Notes under the pieces: generated by a model
What the model saw: only the letters and a program-made list of their open reading frames with translations
The model's database searches: none
What the model was told of the DNA's origin: nothing
Part shown: piece by piece, positions 15,033 to 24,416 of the stretch
Numbering within the stretch: the first letter of the stretch is position 1
Layout: each line of letters starts with the position of its first letter
Origin: JAICWP01 sp035278025
Lineage (GTDB): Bacteria > Acidobacteriota > Terriglobia > Terriglobales > Acidobacteriaceae
DNA length: 64,000 nucleotides
Reading direction: 5' to 3'
Assembly (NCBI GenBank): GCA_035278025.1
Contig: DATEJK010000165.1
Span: forward strand, 1-64,000
Position numbers and translations under genes: made by a program

Positions 15033-15547
15033 ACAGGATGCAAAACACGCGATCGGCAGCTGATAACGTGGTGTTTTCTAAGGGGCGCCGCCAGACCACC
15101 GCATTTGCTGCCATGGCGGTAACCTACTATGAAAATTATAGCATTCGACGTTAAAAAGTCCGCCAGACTGATTGCACGCCGCAAGCCCAGGGGAGTGAGG
15201 TGATCCGGCCACTGCCAGCTTGCTGCCACGTTCAAAAGGTGCTCGCACCTTCAAAAGGTGCTGGCCTCGAGAATAGCAGCTAGATTACATACATCTGTGC
15301 GACTTCGCGCGGCATCTGCTCATCGAATAAGGTTCGTCGCTGGCTTGGGGCATAATCTTGCACAGAACAGAATGTCGCTCTGGGATGCGGAGCAGTCCCT
15401 TTTGCCGTAAACATTGGAAAAGGAAAGCGCGGCTTTGAATGTCTGGGGCGCCAGTGTGGCGGAAACATTCCAGAAACCAGGGTGTCGGGCCTACACTGTT
15501 GTGGAAGAGGCAAAACCATAGTGATCGTTGAAGGGAAAGGGAGTGTA
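15033..15547. other. Spacer upstream of the tolC-emrAB operon
   Basis: No convincing gene on either strand. Contains a 13-bp direct repeat TTCAAAAGGTGCT (15231-15243 and 15250-15262, period 19). The promoter for the efflux operon must lie in the distal part, but I see no clear -35/-10 pair. Confidence 0.5.
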
Positions 15548-17062
15548 ATGTCGCCATGGTGCGACGTGACCAGGGCGAACCAACAGAAAAGCGCAAATCG
15601 CCTGGTGGTTGTGCTTGCCCTCTCCAGCATGTTGCTGTTCTCCACCCGGGTGCTGGCCCAAACCGTGACCATGGAAAGCGGAGCCGCTCCTTCCACAATT
15701 TCTTCGCCACTGACGGGCGCGACCCAGCTCCCACCAGCCATCACCGGAAGCAGCGCGCAGAATCCATTTTTAGGCAGCGCACCGCAAAACGCCGTGCCCG
15801 GTGTATTGAATCTTTCCTTACAGGACGCCATCCAACGCGGTTTGCACTACAACCTGGGACTGCTGCTATCCCATCAGGGCCAGCGGCAGGCAGAGGGAGC
15901 GCGCCTCGCGGCCCGCAGCCGTCTGCTTCCTGACATCACTACCCGTACGAGTTACCTCGCCGAGCAGGTGAATCTGGCAACTTTCGGTATCCCCCCTATT
16001 CCGGGAATTCCGGCGATTGTAGGGCCGTTCGAGGTGTTTGACGCCCGCGGCTATTTTTCCCAGCGAATTCTGGATTTCAATTCCTTGAATAGCTTGCGGG
16101 CTCGTTCGGACGCGCTCAAGGCGGCGCGCTACAACTATCAGGACGCGCGCGACACAGTGGTGCTGGTGGTAGGCGGTTCTTACCTGCAGGCCGTGGCCAG
16201 TGCCGCCCGCATTGATGCGGTTCGCGCCCAACTGCAAACCGCCAGCGCGGTGTACCAGCAGACAGCGGACATGAAAAACGCAGGCCTGGCCGCGGCCATA
16301 GACGTGCTGCGCAGCCAGGTGGAAATGCAGGCACAGCAGCAACGTTTGCTGGCCGTGAAGAACGATTTTCAAAAACAAAAGCTGGCTCTGGCCCGCACGA
16401 TTGGCCTGCCGGGCGAACAGGCCTTTAATTTGACAGACTCGATGCCGTTCACTCCCGCCCCGCCGATCACATTCCAGCAGGCCATGGATGAGGCCCTGCG
16501 CTCGCGCGCCGATTACCGCAGCGCGCAAAGCATGCTCCACGCGGCTGAAATGGCCAAGAAAGCCGCCAATGATGAACGCCTTCCATCTCTGAGTTTTGAC
16601 GGGGATTACGGAGACATTGGTAATCGGCCCACCACTTCGCATGGCACCTTCACGGCTGCAGCGGCGCTGAAGATACCCATCTTCCAAGGCGGCAAAGTGC
16701 GTGCCGATCAGTTGCAGGCAGATGCGCAGCTGCAACAGCGGCGGGCGCAACTGGAAGACATGCGCGGGCGCATCGAGTACGAGGTGCGTACCGCTTTCCT
16801 TGATCTGAACACCGCCGCCGACCAGCTAAATGTCGCCAGAAGTTCAGTGGACTTGGCCACCCAGCAACTAGGGCAGGCACGCGACCGCTTTGCCGCCGGA
16901 GTTACCGATACCATCGAAGTTGTGCAGGCGCAGGAAGCTCTGGCCGCGGCCAACGAAAATTACATTTCCGCATTGTTCGCCCATAACCTGGCCAAGCTTT
17001 CGCTGGCCCGCGCCCTGGGTATTGCGGAACAGGCTTCGAAGAAGTTCTTGGGAGGTAAGTAA
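15548..17062 (+). CDS. TolC family outer membrane efflux channel
   Basis: 504 residues from ATG 15548 (AAGGGAG upstream); an in-frame start at 15482 lacks a site. Signal peptide around residues 15-38 (LVVVLALSSMLLFSTRVLAQ). Two OEP repeats: the first begins LNLSLQDAIQRGLHYNLGLL, the second TFQQAMDEALRSRADYRSAQ and continues with LSFDGDYGDIG and a GGKVRADQLQADAQL helix, ending ALAAANENYISALFAHNLAK. TolC trimers form the outer-membrane exit duct. Its stop abuts the emrA-like start, so this is the first gene of a complete tripartite EmrAB-TolC type multidrug pump. Confidence 0.9.
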   Translation: MSPWCDVTRANQQKSANRLVVVLALSSMLLFSTRVLAQTVTMESGAAPSTISSPLTGATQLPPAITGSSAQNPFLGSAPQNAVPGVLNLSLQDAIQRGLHYNLGLLLSHQGQRQAEGARLAARSRLLPDITTRTSYLAEQVNLATFGIPPIPGIPAIVGPFEVFDARGYFSQRILDFNSLNSLRARSDALKAARYNYQDARDTVVLVVGGSYLQAVASAARIDAVRAQLQTASAVYQQTADMKNAGLAAAIDVLRSQVEMQAQQQRLLAVKNDFQKQKLALARTIGLPGEQAFNLTDSMPFTPAPPITFQQAMDEALRSRADYRSAQSMLHAAEMAKKAANDERLPSLSFDGDYGDIGNRPTTSHGTFTAAAALKIPIFQGGKVRADQLQADAQLQQRRAQLEDMRGRIEYEVRTAFLDLNTAADQLNVARSSVDLATQQLGQARDRFAAGVTDTIEVVQAQEALAAANENYISALFAHNLAKLSLARALGIAEQASKKFLGGK

Positions 17063-18301
17063 GTGGCCGATCAGCAAACTACCGCCAAGCCGCCGGCGGA
17101 GGCAGAACCATCGCCACGGGAGCCCTGGCCAGAGGAAGCCGCCCCGCCGGCGCGCGGAGGCCGCGCCCAAGGATATTTTCGCGCTCACCCGCGCGCCAAG
17201 TGGGTAGTGCTTGCCATCCTCATTCTTCTTGTTGCTGCAGGCTACGCAGTTTGGAGCTACTACTCCGCCCGAGAGTCTACCGACGATGCGCAAATTGATG
17301 GCCACATTGTGCCCATCAGCGCGCGCGTGGGAGGAACGGTGGAGAAGGTGAATGTGGACGATAACCAGTACGTGCAGGCGGGCACGGTGCTGGTGCAACT
17401 GGATCCCACCGACTACCAGGTCGCTGTGGACCGCGCACGCGCCCAATTGCAGGATGCCATGGCCACACTTCAGGCGGCGCGCACCGGAGTGCCACTCACG
17501 CACACCACTACGTCCAGCACTCTGAGCAACGCCCAAGCCAGCCTGCGGGCAGCGCAACAGGAGGTAAGCGCAAGCCAGGCTCGGCTGCGGGAGGCCGAGG
17601 CCCAGTACAAGTTGGCAGCCGATGACGTGCGCCGCTTTGCTCAGCTCATCAAGAAGGATGAAATTCCGCAGCAACGCTATGACACGGCAGTGACCACGGA
17701 ACAGCAGGCTGCCGCGAGCGTAGACGCGGCTCGCGCCGCCGTGGCCAATGCGCAGAGCCACGTGGCCCAGGCTGAGGCCATGCTGCAGGGCGCCCAGACC
17801 GTACCCCAGCAGGTGGCCATTACCCGCGCCAAAGCCAGCTCCGCTGAAGCCGACGTGGCCCGCCTGAAAGCGACGTTGCAGCAGGCCGAACTCGACCTGC
17901 AATACACCGTGATTCGCGCCCCCGCGACCGGCATTGTGAGCAAGAAGACCGTGGAACCGGGCGAGGTAATCCAACCAGGCCAGCCGGTGCTCGCCCTGGT
18001 TAATTTGGAGGACGTTTGGGTGACCGCCAACTTCAAAGAAACGCAACTTAAGAGCATGCACCCCGGCCAGCATGCCAGCATCGAGGTGGACGCCTACGGC
18101 CGCACCTACAACGGCCATGTGGACAGCATCGGCGGCGCCACGGGCGCCCGTTTCAGCCTGCTGCCGCCGGAGAACGCCACCGGCAACTATGTGAAAGTTG
18201 TGCAGCGCGTGCCGGTGAAGATCGTTTTCGAAAAAGGTCAGGATCCGCAGCACCTGCTACGGCCGGGCATGTCGGTGGTGCCAACCGTGCGCACGAAGTA
18301 A
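17063..18301 (+). CDS. emrA: EmrA/HlyD-type membrane fusion protein
   Basis: 412 residues from GTG 17063, immediately after the tolC stop; GGAGG for it lies inside the tolC end. One TM helix (VVLAILILLVAAGYAVW, about residues 48-68), then ESTDDAQIDGHIVPISARVGG (the HlyD/EmrA barrel-sandwich start), a long alpha-helical hairpin rich in Ala/Gln (residues 130-280), and the second lipoyl half IRAPATGIVSKKTVEPGEVIQ followed by VWVTANFKETQL. It couples the MFS pump to TolC in the periplasm. One base separates it from emrB. Confidence 0.92.
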   Translation: MADQQTTAKPPAEAEPSPREPWPEEAAPPARGGRAQGYFRAHPRAKWVVLAILILLVAAGYAVWSYYSARESTDDAQIDGHIVPISARVGGTVEKVNVDDNQYVQAGTVLVQLDPTDYQVAVDRARAQLQDAMATLQAARTGVPLTHTTTSSTLSNAQASLRAAQQEVSASQARLREAEAQYKLAADDVRRFAQLIKKDEIPQQRYDTAVTTEQQAAASVDAARAAVANAQSHVAQAEAMLQGAQTVPQQVAITRAKASSAEADVARLKATLQQAELDLQYTVIRAPATGIVSKKTVEPGEVIQPGQPVLALVNLEDVWVTANFKETQLKSMHPGQHASIEVDAYGRTYNGHVDSIGGATGARFSLLPPENATGNYVKVVQRVPVKIVFEKGQDPQHLLRPGMSVVPTVRTK

Positions 18302-18302
18302 C

Positions 18303-19874
18303 ATGGCCAACGGCAATCAGATATCCAAGGCTCAGCCCGACGTCAATCCTTGGCTGATTTCCGTCGCCGTGATGCTCGGCACCTTCATGGAGGTGCTGGA
18401 CACAACGGTGGTGAACGTTTCCCTGCCCCACATTGCGGGCAATCTCTCGGCAACTGTGGACGAAGCTACCTGGGTGCTGACCTCCTACCTGGTGGCTAAT
18501 GCCATCGTCCTGCCTCTGACCGGCTGGCTGTCCAATCATTTCGGCCGCAAACGCGTGCTGATGACCTCCATCACCGGCTTCACCCTCGCCTCCGTCCTGT
18601 GCGGCATGGCTCCCAATCTGCCTTTTTTGATCATTTTTCGTGTGCTGCAAGGCGCCTGCGGCGGCGGCCTGCAGCCCCTTTCCCAGGCCATCATGCTGGA
18701 GGCGTTTCCGCCCGAGGAGCGCGGCAAAGCCATGGCCTTCTGGGGCTTGGGCATCGTGGTTGCTCCCATGCTGGGGCCAGTGATGGGGGGCTGGATCACC
18801 GACAGTTACAGCTGGCGCTGGATCTTCTACATCAACCTGCCGGTAGGCATTGCCGGGTTGATCATGTCCAAGCTGTTCATCTTCGACCCTGCCTACATCA
18901 AGCGTCAGGCCGGCGGCGTGGATTACTGGGGCATCGGGTTTTTGGCGGTCGGGATCGGCGCGCTGCAAATCATGCTCGATAAGGGCCAGGAGGACGACTG
19001 GTTCAGCTCCCATTTCATTCTGATTCTGGCTATCGTGGCCGCTGTCGGATTGTCGCTGTTCGTGATTCACGAACTGCTGGACTGGCATCCTGTGGTCAAC
19101 CTGCGAATATTCCGCGTGCGCACCTACGCCACAGGTGTCTTTTTAATGACCACGTTGGGTTTTGGGCTGTATGGCAGCATGGTGCTTATTCCCATCCTGC
19201 TGCAGACTCTGCTGGGCTATCCCGCCCTGAACGCCGGCCTGGCCATGCTGCCGCGCGGACTGGGATCATTCATCGCCATGCCCATTGTCGGCGCCTTACT
19301 ATCGAAATTTGAAGCCCGCAAGCTGCTGACGGGAGGACTGCTGGGCGCCGCTTTCAGCATGTACGCCCTCTCCCATCTCAACTTAAATGCCGGATATTGG
19401 GATATCGCATGGCCGCAATTCATCCAGGGGTTCGCGCTGGGTTTTATTTTCGTTCCCCTGACCACCGCCACGCATGACCCCATTCCCAAGGAGCAAATGG
19501 GCAATGCCACCAGTATCTTTAATGTCATGCGAAATCTCGGAGGCAGTGTAGGCATCGCTGGGGCCACCACCATAGTGGCGCGCGACACACAAATCCACAT
19601 TAACGATCTGATCACGCACGTGACCGCCTTCGACATGACCACGCGACAGATGATTAATGCTGCGCGCGCCGGCTTCATGTCGCGGGGAATGGATTTTTCC
19701 ACCGCCACCCACCAGGCCTATGCTGCCGTATTCGGCATGATCGCGCGCCAGTCCTCCATGATTTCCTTCAATTCCGCATTCTTCCTGCTGGGGATTCTGT
19801 TTCTGGTGGTCACGCCTTTGATCCTGCTAATGCGAAAGCCAAAACACAAAGGCGCGGCGGTAGCGGCGCATTAA
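18303..19874 (+). CDS. emrB: EmrB/QacA-type MFS drug:H+ antiporter (DHA2, 14 TM)
   Basis: 523 residues. DHA2-family features: TFMEVLDTTVVNVSLPHIAG (motif D1), GWLSNHFGRKRVL (motif A), GLGIVVAPMLGPVMGGWITD (motif C), and about 14 hydrophobic segments. With the upstream EmrA and TolC proteins it makes a proton-driven pump expelling amphiphilic drugs across both membranes. Start ATG 18303 is one base after the emrA stop, implying translational coupling. Confidence 0.93.
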   Translation: MANGNQISKAQPDVNPWLISVAVMLGTFMEVLDTTVVNVSLPHIAGNLSATVDEATWVLTSYLVANAIVLPLTGWLSNHFGRKRVLMTSITGFTLASVLCGMAPNLPFLIIFRVLQGACGGGLQPLSQAIMLEAFPPEERGKAMAFWGLGIVVAPMLGPVMGGWITDSYSWRWIFYINLPVGIAGLIMSKLFIFDPAYIKRQAGGVDYWGIGFLAVGIGALQIMLDKGQEDDWFSSHFILILAIVAAVGLSLFVIHELLDWHPVVNLRIFRVRTYATGVFLMTTLGFGLYGSMVLIPILLQTLLGYPALNAGLAMLPRGLGSFIAMPIVGALLSKFEARKLLTGGLLGAAFSMYALSHLNLNAGYWDIAWPQFIQGFALGFIFVPLTTATHDPIPKEQMGNATSIFNVMRNLGGSVGIAGATTIVARDTQIHINDLITHVTAFDMTTRQMINAARAGFMSRGMDFSTATHQAYAAVFGMIARQSSMISFNSAFFLLGILFLVVTPLILLMRKPKHKGAAVAAH

Positions 19875-19884
19875 AACCCAGGGA

Positions 19885-20004
19885 GTCAGGAGTCGAAAGT
19901 CAGGAGTCCGGAGTTTCTCGGTTCTCTGCTGTCTCAAACCTTAGCCCGAGGTCGTAGGGCCGAGGGCACGATCGTCCGCTGACTCCTGCTACTGAGTCCT
20001 GACT
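19885..20004. repeat. GTCAGGAGTC repeats in the emrB-nagA spacer
   Basis: GTCAGGAGTC occurs at 19885-19894 and 19899-19908; inverted copies GACTCCTG (19981-19988) and AGTCCTGACT (19995-20004) lie about 90 bp further. The block can form a long imperfect stem and may act as a terminator or be an intergenic repeat element. A TACAAT -10-like hexamer precedes nagA near 20013. Confidence 0.5.
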
Positions 20005-20030
20005 GCTTCCGTTACAATGCGGCTAAGTAC

Positions 20031-21191
20031 ATGATTGCCCTTACTGCTGCCGTCCTGCTCACGCCTCGGGAGTGCACCGAGGAACCGTTGCTGTTGCTGG
20101 AAGAAGGAAGGATTGCGGAGGTTACTTCGCGCGCGGCCCGGGAGCTTCCACGCGGCTGCCGCAGCTTAAATTTTCCCGGCGCGGTGCTGGCTCCAGCTTA
20201 CCTGGACATCCACATTCATGGCGGTGTCGGGCACGATGTGATGGAGCCTAGCAAAGCAGGCCTCGCCCGCTTTGAAACCTTTTTGGCACGGCACGGCGTA
20301 TCCGCATATTTGCCGACGACGGTGACCGCGCCCGAGGACCATATCTTGCGGGCTCTGGAGTGGCTGGCGAACTGCATTGAAAACCCGCCGGAAGATAACG
20401 CAGGTGTCCGCGCCCGTCCGCTAGGCATTCATTTGGAGGGACCATTCCTTAGTCACACCCGCCGCGGGGTCCACCCGCCTGAATACCTTCTACCTCCGAC
20501 GCTTTCACGATTTGACCGTTATTGGCAGGCGGCGCGCGGCCATATCAAAATCATGACGATCGCCCCGGAACTGGAAGCAGCGATGGAGTTGGTGGCGGAA
20601 GCCTCGCGGCGGGGCGTTTGCTGCAGCCTGGGCCACTCTGATGCCGACCTGGAAACAGCAAGGGCGGCAATCCGCGCGGGCGCGCGCCATGCTACTCATA
20701 CCTTCAACGCCATGCGTCCGCTGGATCATCGCCAGCCCGGACTTGTAGGAGCGATACTGACAGATCAACGCGTCACCGCCGAGATCATCGCCGATGGCAT
20801 CCACGTTGACCCCGCCATCGTGCAACTCTTTTTGCAGGTGAAGGGTCGGGAGACCGCTGTTCTGATCACCGACGCCATTAGTGCCACCGGCATGCCGGAT
20901 GGCCGTTATCGCCTGGGATCATTTGAAGTCGAACTCAAAGGCGAGGAGTGCACTAGCGAGGGCAAGTTAGCTGGAAGCGTGCTCCACCTGGATCAAGCTG
21001 TTCGCAACGCCATGCAATTTGCCGGCTGGAAGCTCCAGGAAACGGTTCAGCTGGCGAGCGCGAACCCGGCCGCGGTGATACGCGAGAAGCAGAAAGGCGT
21101 TATAGCGGAGGGAGCGGATGCCGACATCATCATTCTCGGACCAGGCGGCGAAGTGCAGAAGACCATAATCGCGGGAAAAATCAGTGGCTAG
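20031..21191 (+). CDS. nagA: N-acetylglucosamine-6-phosphate deacetylase
   Basis: 386 residues; hydrolyses GlcNAc-6-P to glucosamine-6-P plus acetate in amino-sugar and murein recycling. Amidohydrolase TIM barrel with all landmarks: LDIHIHGGVGHD (metal/His), GIHLEGPFLS (metal Glu), SLGHSDAD (metal His), ATHTFNAM (metal His, substrate), LITDAISATG (catalytic Asp). No nagB or transporter is adjacent. No clear ribosome binding site before ATG 20031. Confidence 0.93.
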   Translation: MIALTAAVLLTPRECTEEPLLLLEEGRIAEVTSRAARELPRGCRSLNFPGAVLAPAYLDIHIHGGVGHDVMEPSKAGLARFETFLARHGVSAYLPTTVTAPEDHILRALEWLANCIENPPEDNAGVRARPLGIHLEGPFLSHTRRGVHPPEYLLPPTLSRFDRYWQAARGHIKIMTIAPELEAAMELVAEASRRGVCCSLGHSDADLETARAAIRAGARHATHTFNAMRPLDHRQPGLVGAILTDQRVTAEIIADGIHVDPAIVQLFLQVKGRETAVLITDAISATGMPDGRYRLGSFEVELKGEECTSEGKLAGSVLHLDQAVRNAMQFAGWKLQETVQLASANPAAVIREKQKGVIAEGADADIIILGPGGEVQKTIIAGKISG

Positions 21192-21291
21192 ACTCGCCTG
21201 TCAACGCCGGCAGCACGTTATTTGAGCATTCCTGGAAAATTGCAACCCGCGCGTTTTGAAGGCATCAGAACTCTGGCAAGGGGTAATGAGA

Positions 21292-22302
21292 ATGAGCTCT
21301 CAGGAAAAAACCGCTATACCGTACCGCCACCTGGATAGCACCCCGGTCATGATCTCCTCCATCGGCCTGGGATGTATGGGAATGTCGGAGTTTTATGGCC
21401 CGCGCAATGACCAGGAGTCCATAGAGGTTATTCACCGCGCCCTGGAACTCGGCCTCAATTTTCTCGACACCGCCGACGCCTACGGCATGGGCCACAACGA
21501 AGAACTGGTGGGCAATGCTATTCGCGACCGACGCGACAAGGCTTTCCTGGCCACCAAGTTCGGTAACGTCCGCACCCCGGATGGAGGCTGGGCCGACATC
21601 AACGGCCGCCCCGAGTATGTGCAGCAGGCCTGCGACGCCAGCCTCAAGCGGCTGGGTCTGAGCACGATTGACCTCTACTACCAGCACCGGGTTGATCCCA
21701 ACGTACCCATTGAAGACACCGTCGGCGCCATGGCGCGTCTGGTGAAACAAGGTAAAGTGCGCTATCTCGGGCTGTCTGAAGCAGCGCCTCAAACGATTCG
21801 CCGAGCCCACAAAGTTCACCCTATTGCGGCTCTGCAAACCGAGTATTCATTGTGGACGCGCGACCCGGAAGCGGAGATTATCCCGACTTGCCGCGAACTG
21901 GGCATCACCTTTGTGGCGTACAGTCCGCTAGGACGCGGCTTCCTGACGGGCAAGATCCAAAACCTGGAGGATCTGGCGCCGAATGACTGGCGCCGCCGCA
22001 ACCCGCGCTTTGAGCAGCAGAATCTGCAGCGCAATCTGGACCTGGCAAAACAAGTGCAGAACCTGGCCAAAGAGAAGAAGTGCACACCCGCGCAATTGGC
22101 ATTGGCCTGGCTACTGGCGCAGGGCGAGGACATTGTTCCCATCCCCGGCACCAAGCGGCAGAAGTATCTGGAAGAAAACATCGCAGCCGCGAGCATCCAG
22201 CTGAGCACAGACGACCTGGCCCGCATTGAAAAAGCGGCTCCCCAGGGAGTGGCTGCCGGCGCGCGTTACCCCGACGAGGGCATGCGACGCGTGAATCTGT
22301 AG
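21292..22302 (+). CDS. Aldo/keto reductase (AKR13-like)
   Basis: 336 residues from ATG 21292, eight bases after AAGGGG (21278-21283); the earlier ATG 21286 is too close to it. Catalytic set: FLDTADAYG (Asp, Tyr), FLATKFGN (Lys), DLYYQHRVDPNVPIEDT (His), and VPIPGTKRQKYLEENI for NADPH. It resembles the 12064-13059 protein over its whole length. It stands alone between nagA and the DapB-like gene. Substrate not predictable. Confidence 0.9.
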   Translation: MSSQEKTAIPYRHLDSTPVMISSIGLGCMGMSEFYGPRNDQESIEVIHRALELGLNFLDTADAYGMGHNEELVGNAIRDRRDKAFLATKFGNVRTPDGGWADINGRPEYVQQACDASLKRLGLSTIDLYYQHRVDPNVPIEDTVGAMARLVKQGKVRYLGLSEAAPQTIRRAHKVHPIAALQTEYSLWTRDPEAEIIPTCRELGITFVAYSPLGRGFLTGKIQNLEDLAPNDWRRRNPRFEQQNLQRNLDLAKQVQNLAKEKKCTPAQLALAWLLAQGEDIVPIPGTKRQKYLEENIAAASIQLSTDDLARIEKAAPQGVAAGARYPDEGMRRVNL

Positions 22303-22445
22303 GTGTTAGTAAGGAATTCTACGGACAAGCACGGCGGCCCTGGGTTTCGAGCTTAGGACCAGTGTTTATCGTCGCTGAACCACCTTCCACCATCATGTAA
22401 TATGAAGTTTTTCCCCGGACCTTTCTGTCGCGGGGGGAGGTCCTC

Positions 22446-23474
22446 GTGACGACTCATAAGATTCGCGTCATCCAGTATGGTGTAGGGCCCATCGGTGCTG
22501 GAATCGTGCGCCTGATGCTGCAAAAGCCTGAGATCCAGGTGGTCGGGGCCATTGACCTCGACCCGGAGAAAATGGGCAAGGACCTGGGCCGCATCGTTGG
22601 GGCCGACCGAGACCTGGGGGTTGTGATTCAGGGCGAAGCGCGCGACGTTTTGCGGGCTGGCGCCCACGTAGTCGTACATACCACCTCGTCATATCTCACT
22701 CAGGTTTCCGACCAGCTTCTGGGCTGCTTGCAGGCCGGCAGCCACGTCGTTTCCACCTGTGAAGAACTGGCCTACCCCTTTCGCAAGCATCCGGAGTTGG
22801 CCCAGCAACTTGACCGGAAGGCGCGCGAGCACCGGGTGGCGCTGCTGGGCACGGGCGTTAATCCCGGCTTCGCCATGGACAAACTGGTGCTCACGCTCTC
22901 CACCGCCTGCCAGGAGGTACGGCAGGTGAAAGTGCGGCGGGTGGTAGACGCATCGCGGCGCCGCCTTCCCCTGCAGAAGAAAGTGGGCGCCGGCATGACG
23001 GTGGAGGAATTCCAGGCGCAGGTGTCAGCCGGGGTTATTAAGCACCACGGGTTGCCGGAATCCGCTGCCATGATCGCCGACTCGCTGGGCTTGCAGGTGG
23101 ATATTATCGCGGAAACTATCGAACCAGTGGTGGCGCAGGAAGCGGTTCGCAGCGAGCTTCTGGAGGTCGCCCCCGGCCGTGTCAGGGGAGTGCGCCAGGT
23201 GGCCCGCGGCATGGGCGAGGGGCAGGAAAGCGTGCGCCTGGAACTGGAAATGTATCTGGGCGCTCCTGAGCCGGTGGATGCGATTGAGATCAGCGGCGTG
23301 CCCGACCTAACACTGGCCATCCCCGGCGGCATCCATGGCGATCTGGCCACCGCCGCGATTGCGGTCAATTGCGTACCCGCACTGCTGGAGGCCAAGCCCG
23401 GCCTGCTCACCTCGCGCGACATTCCCATGCGCTTTCTTCCAGGGGTGGCGCAATTGCAGAGCGTGGGAGCCTAG
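22446..23474 (+). CDS. DapB-like NAD(P)-dependent dehydrogenase (2,4-diaminopentanoate dehydrogenase-like)
   Basis: 342 residues from GTG 22446, preceded by GGGGGAGG. N-terminal Rossmann fold: IRVIQYGVGPIGAGIVRLML, VVGAIDLDPEKMGKDLG, HTTSSYL; C-terminal substrate domain with LLGTGVNPGFAMDKL. This is the dihydrodipicolinate-reductase-like family whose best known member is clostridial 2,4-diaminopentanoate dehydrogenase (ornithine degradation). No ornithine fermentation genes are near, and true DapB is shorter with a HHKxKxDxPSGTA motif that is absent here. The substrate is therefore open, probably an amino acid or imine. Confidence 0.75.
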   Translation: MTTHKIRVIQYGVGPIGAGIVRLMLQKPEIQVVGAIDLDPEKMGKDLGRIVGADRDLGVVIQGEARDVLRAGAHVVVHTTSSYLTQVSDQLLGCLQAGSHVVSTCEELAYPFRKHPELAQQLDRKAREHRVALLGTGVNPGFAMDKLVLTLSTACQEVRQVKVRRVVDASRRRLPLQKKVGAGMTVEEFQAQVSAGVIKHHGLPESAAMIADSLGLQVDIIAETIEPVVAQEAVRSELLEVAPGRVRGVRQVARGMGEGQESVRLELEMYLGAPEPVDAIEISGVPDLTLAIPGGIHGDLATAAIAVNCVPALLEAKPGLLTSRDIPMRFLPGVAQLQSVGA

Positions 23475-23525
23475 GGGTTGGGTAATCGGGTAATTAAGGA
23501 ATTGTGTATTCGAAATTACTGAATC

Positions 23526-23870
23526 TCAGTTGGGCTTTTTCCCGTTGAGGCGATACCGGAAGAAGGCGCGGTCGGCCGCGCGCGCGAGCCGGTCGATAGT
23601 GGAAGCGGTATCGGTTTCCATGTCCCCGTCCTGGCGCAAGGCTTGGCGCAGCTTTTCCCGCAGATCAGATTCCTGGTTGACCACTTGACAGTAAAACCAG
23701 AGAAAATGGCGCATCTGGTCCAGGGCTGATTTGAGGGTTTCCAGCGCGTCCGCGCTGACTGATTCCTCCTCCGGATCAGGCGCCGCCTGCATAGCGGCTA
23801 AATTCAGTTCCTGTTGGATGACCCGCAGGTCTTCTGCTACGCGTTCAATGCGAGCTGTCACTTCGTCCAT
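23526..23870 (-). CDS. Hypothetical helical protein
   Basis: 114 residues from ATG 23870 (AGAAGGGAAC upstream). Entirely alpha-helical and acidic: DEVTARIERVAEDLRVIQQE, an acidic linker APDPEEESVS, ALETLKSALDQMRHFLWFY, then IDRLARAADRAFFRYRLNGK. No signal peptide, no known motif. I do not recognise it, but codon use and composition resemble neighbours. Confidence 0.6.
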   Translation of the reverse strand: MDEVTARIERVAEDLRVIQQELNLAAMQAAPDPEEESVSADALETLKSALDQMRHFLWFYCQVVNQESDLREKLRQALRQDGDMETDTASTIDRLARAADRAFFRYRLNGKKPN

Positions 23871-24095
23871 GTGGCCCTGTTCCCTTCTCCCGCAGGTGCA
23901 GCGCACGCTGCAAGAAGACCAGCTTACGTTCTCATCCCCCAGGGTGCAGCAGCCAGATGTCCTGTGTCCATGAGCCTTGGTAATAGAAGGTTACTTCCGG
24001 CGAAACCGCTCCCAGCGGGCATTTCCGGGCACCATTTTGTGTCGCCGAGAACCGGAAGTAACCGTGCGGCAGGTTGCCCGGACCCGCCGTGCGGC

Positions 24096-24257
24096 TCAGA
24101 CCGTAGAGCGCCGTGGTCCGCGCACAAAATGCAGAATCAGCGAGATCACCGCCACCACCAGCAGCAGGTGGATGAGTCCCGAAGTAACGTGCACCGCCAG
24201 CCAGAAGATCAGCCACAGCACCACCAGCACAAAAAACAGCCACAGGAATAGTCCCAC
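24096..24257 (-). CDS. Lmo0937-type membrane microprotein (53 aa)
   Basis: A 53-residue frame from GTG 24257 with AAGGAGG six bases upstream (24264-24270 on the minus strand). Nearly all hydrophobic: GLFLWLFFVLVVLWLIFWL, then a short VHVTSGLIHLLLVVAVISLI helix and a basic end VRGPRRSTV. This two-helix pattern matches the Lmo0937 family of tiny membrane proteins frequent in environmental bacteria, function unknown. Confidence 0.72.
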   Translation of the reverse strand: MGLFLWLFFVLVVLWLIFWLAVHVTSGLIHLLLVVAVISLILHFVRGPRRSTV

Positions 24258-24416
24258 GGCAAGCCTCCTTCAGCTCCCCATTGGGAAGCTGTATGGGGGC
24301 TTAGAGGGGCGGCGTTCAAGCGCAGGTTGCACTCTCCCCCCCTGGATTCTTACGCTCCCAGCTCGCTACGACCTTTTGCGTAAGCCTTTTAGCTGATTTA
24401 TGTTACAACCCCTGTT

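Noticed and set aside
15285..15831. Minus-strand frames opposite the start of the tolC-like gene
   Set aside because: They overlap the signal peptide and first OEP repeat of a well-supported gene and show no motif.
16868..18253. Long open frame on the minus strand opposite emrA
   Set aside because: Mirror of a GC-rich gene; the plus-strand protein has complete EmrA domains, and the antisense product is His/Gly/Leu-rich without any motif.
22446..23474. Housekeeping DapB of lysine synthesis
   Set aside because: Too long and without the conserved HHKxKxDxPSGTA catalytic motif; more like diaminopentanoate dehydrogenase relatives.
23932..24095. Minus-strand frame continuing past the Lmo0937-type gene (ends WTQDIWLLHPGG)
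   Set aside because: It overlaps the microprotein in another frame and has no start or ribosome binding site of its own; no family recognised.
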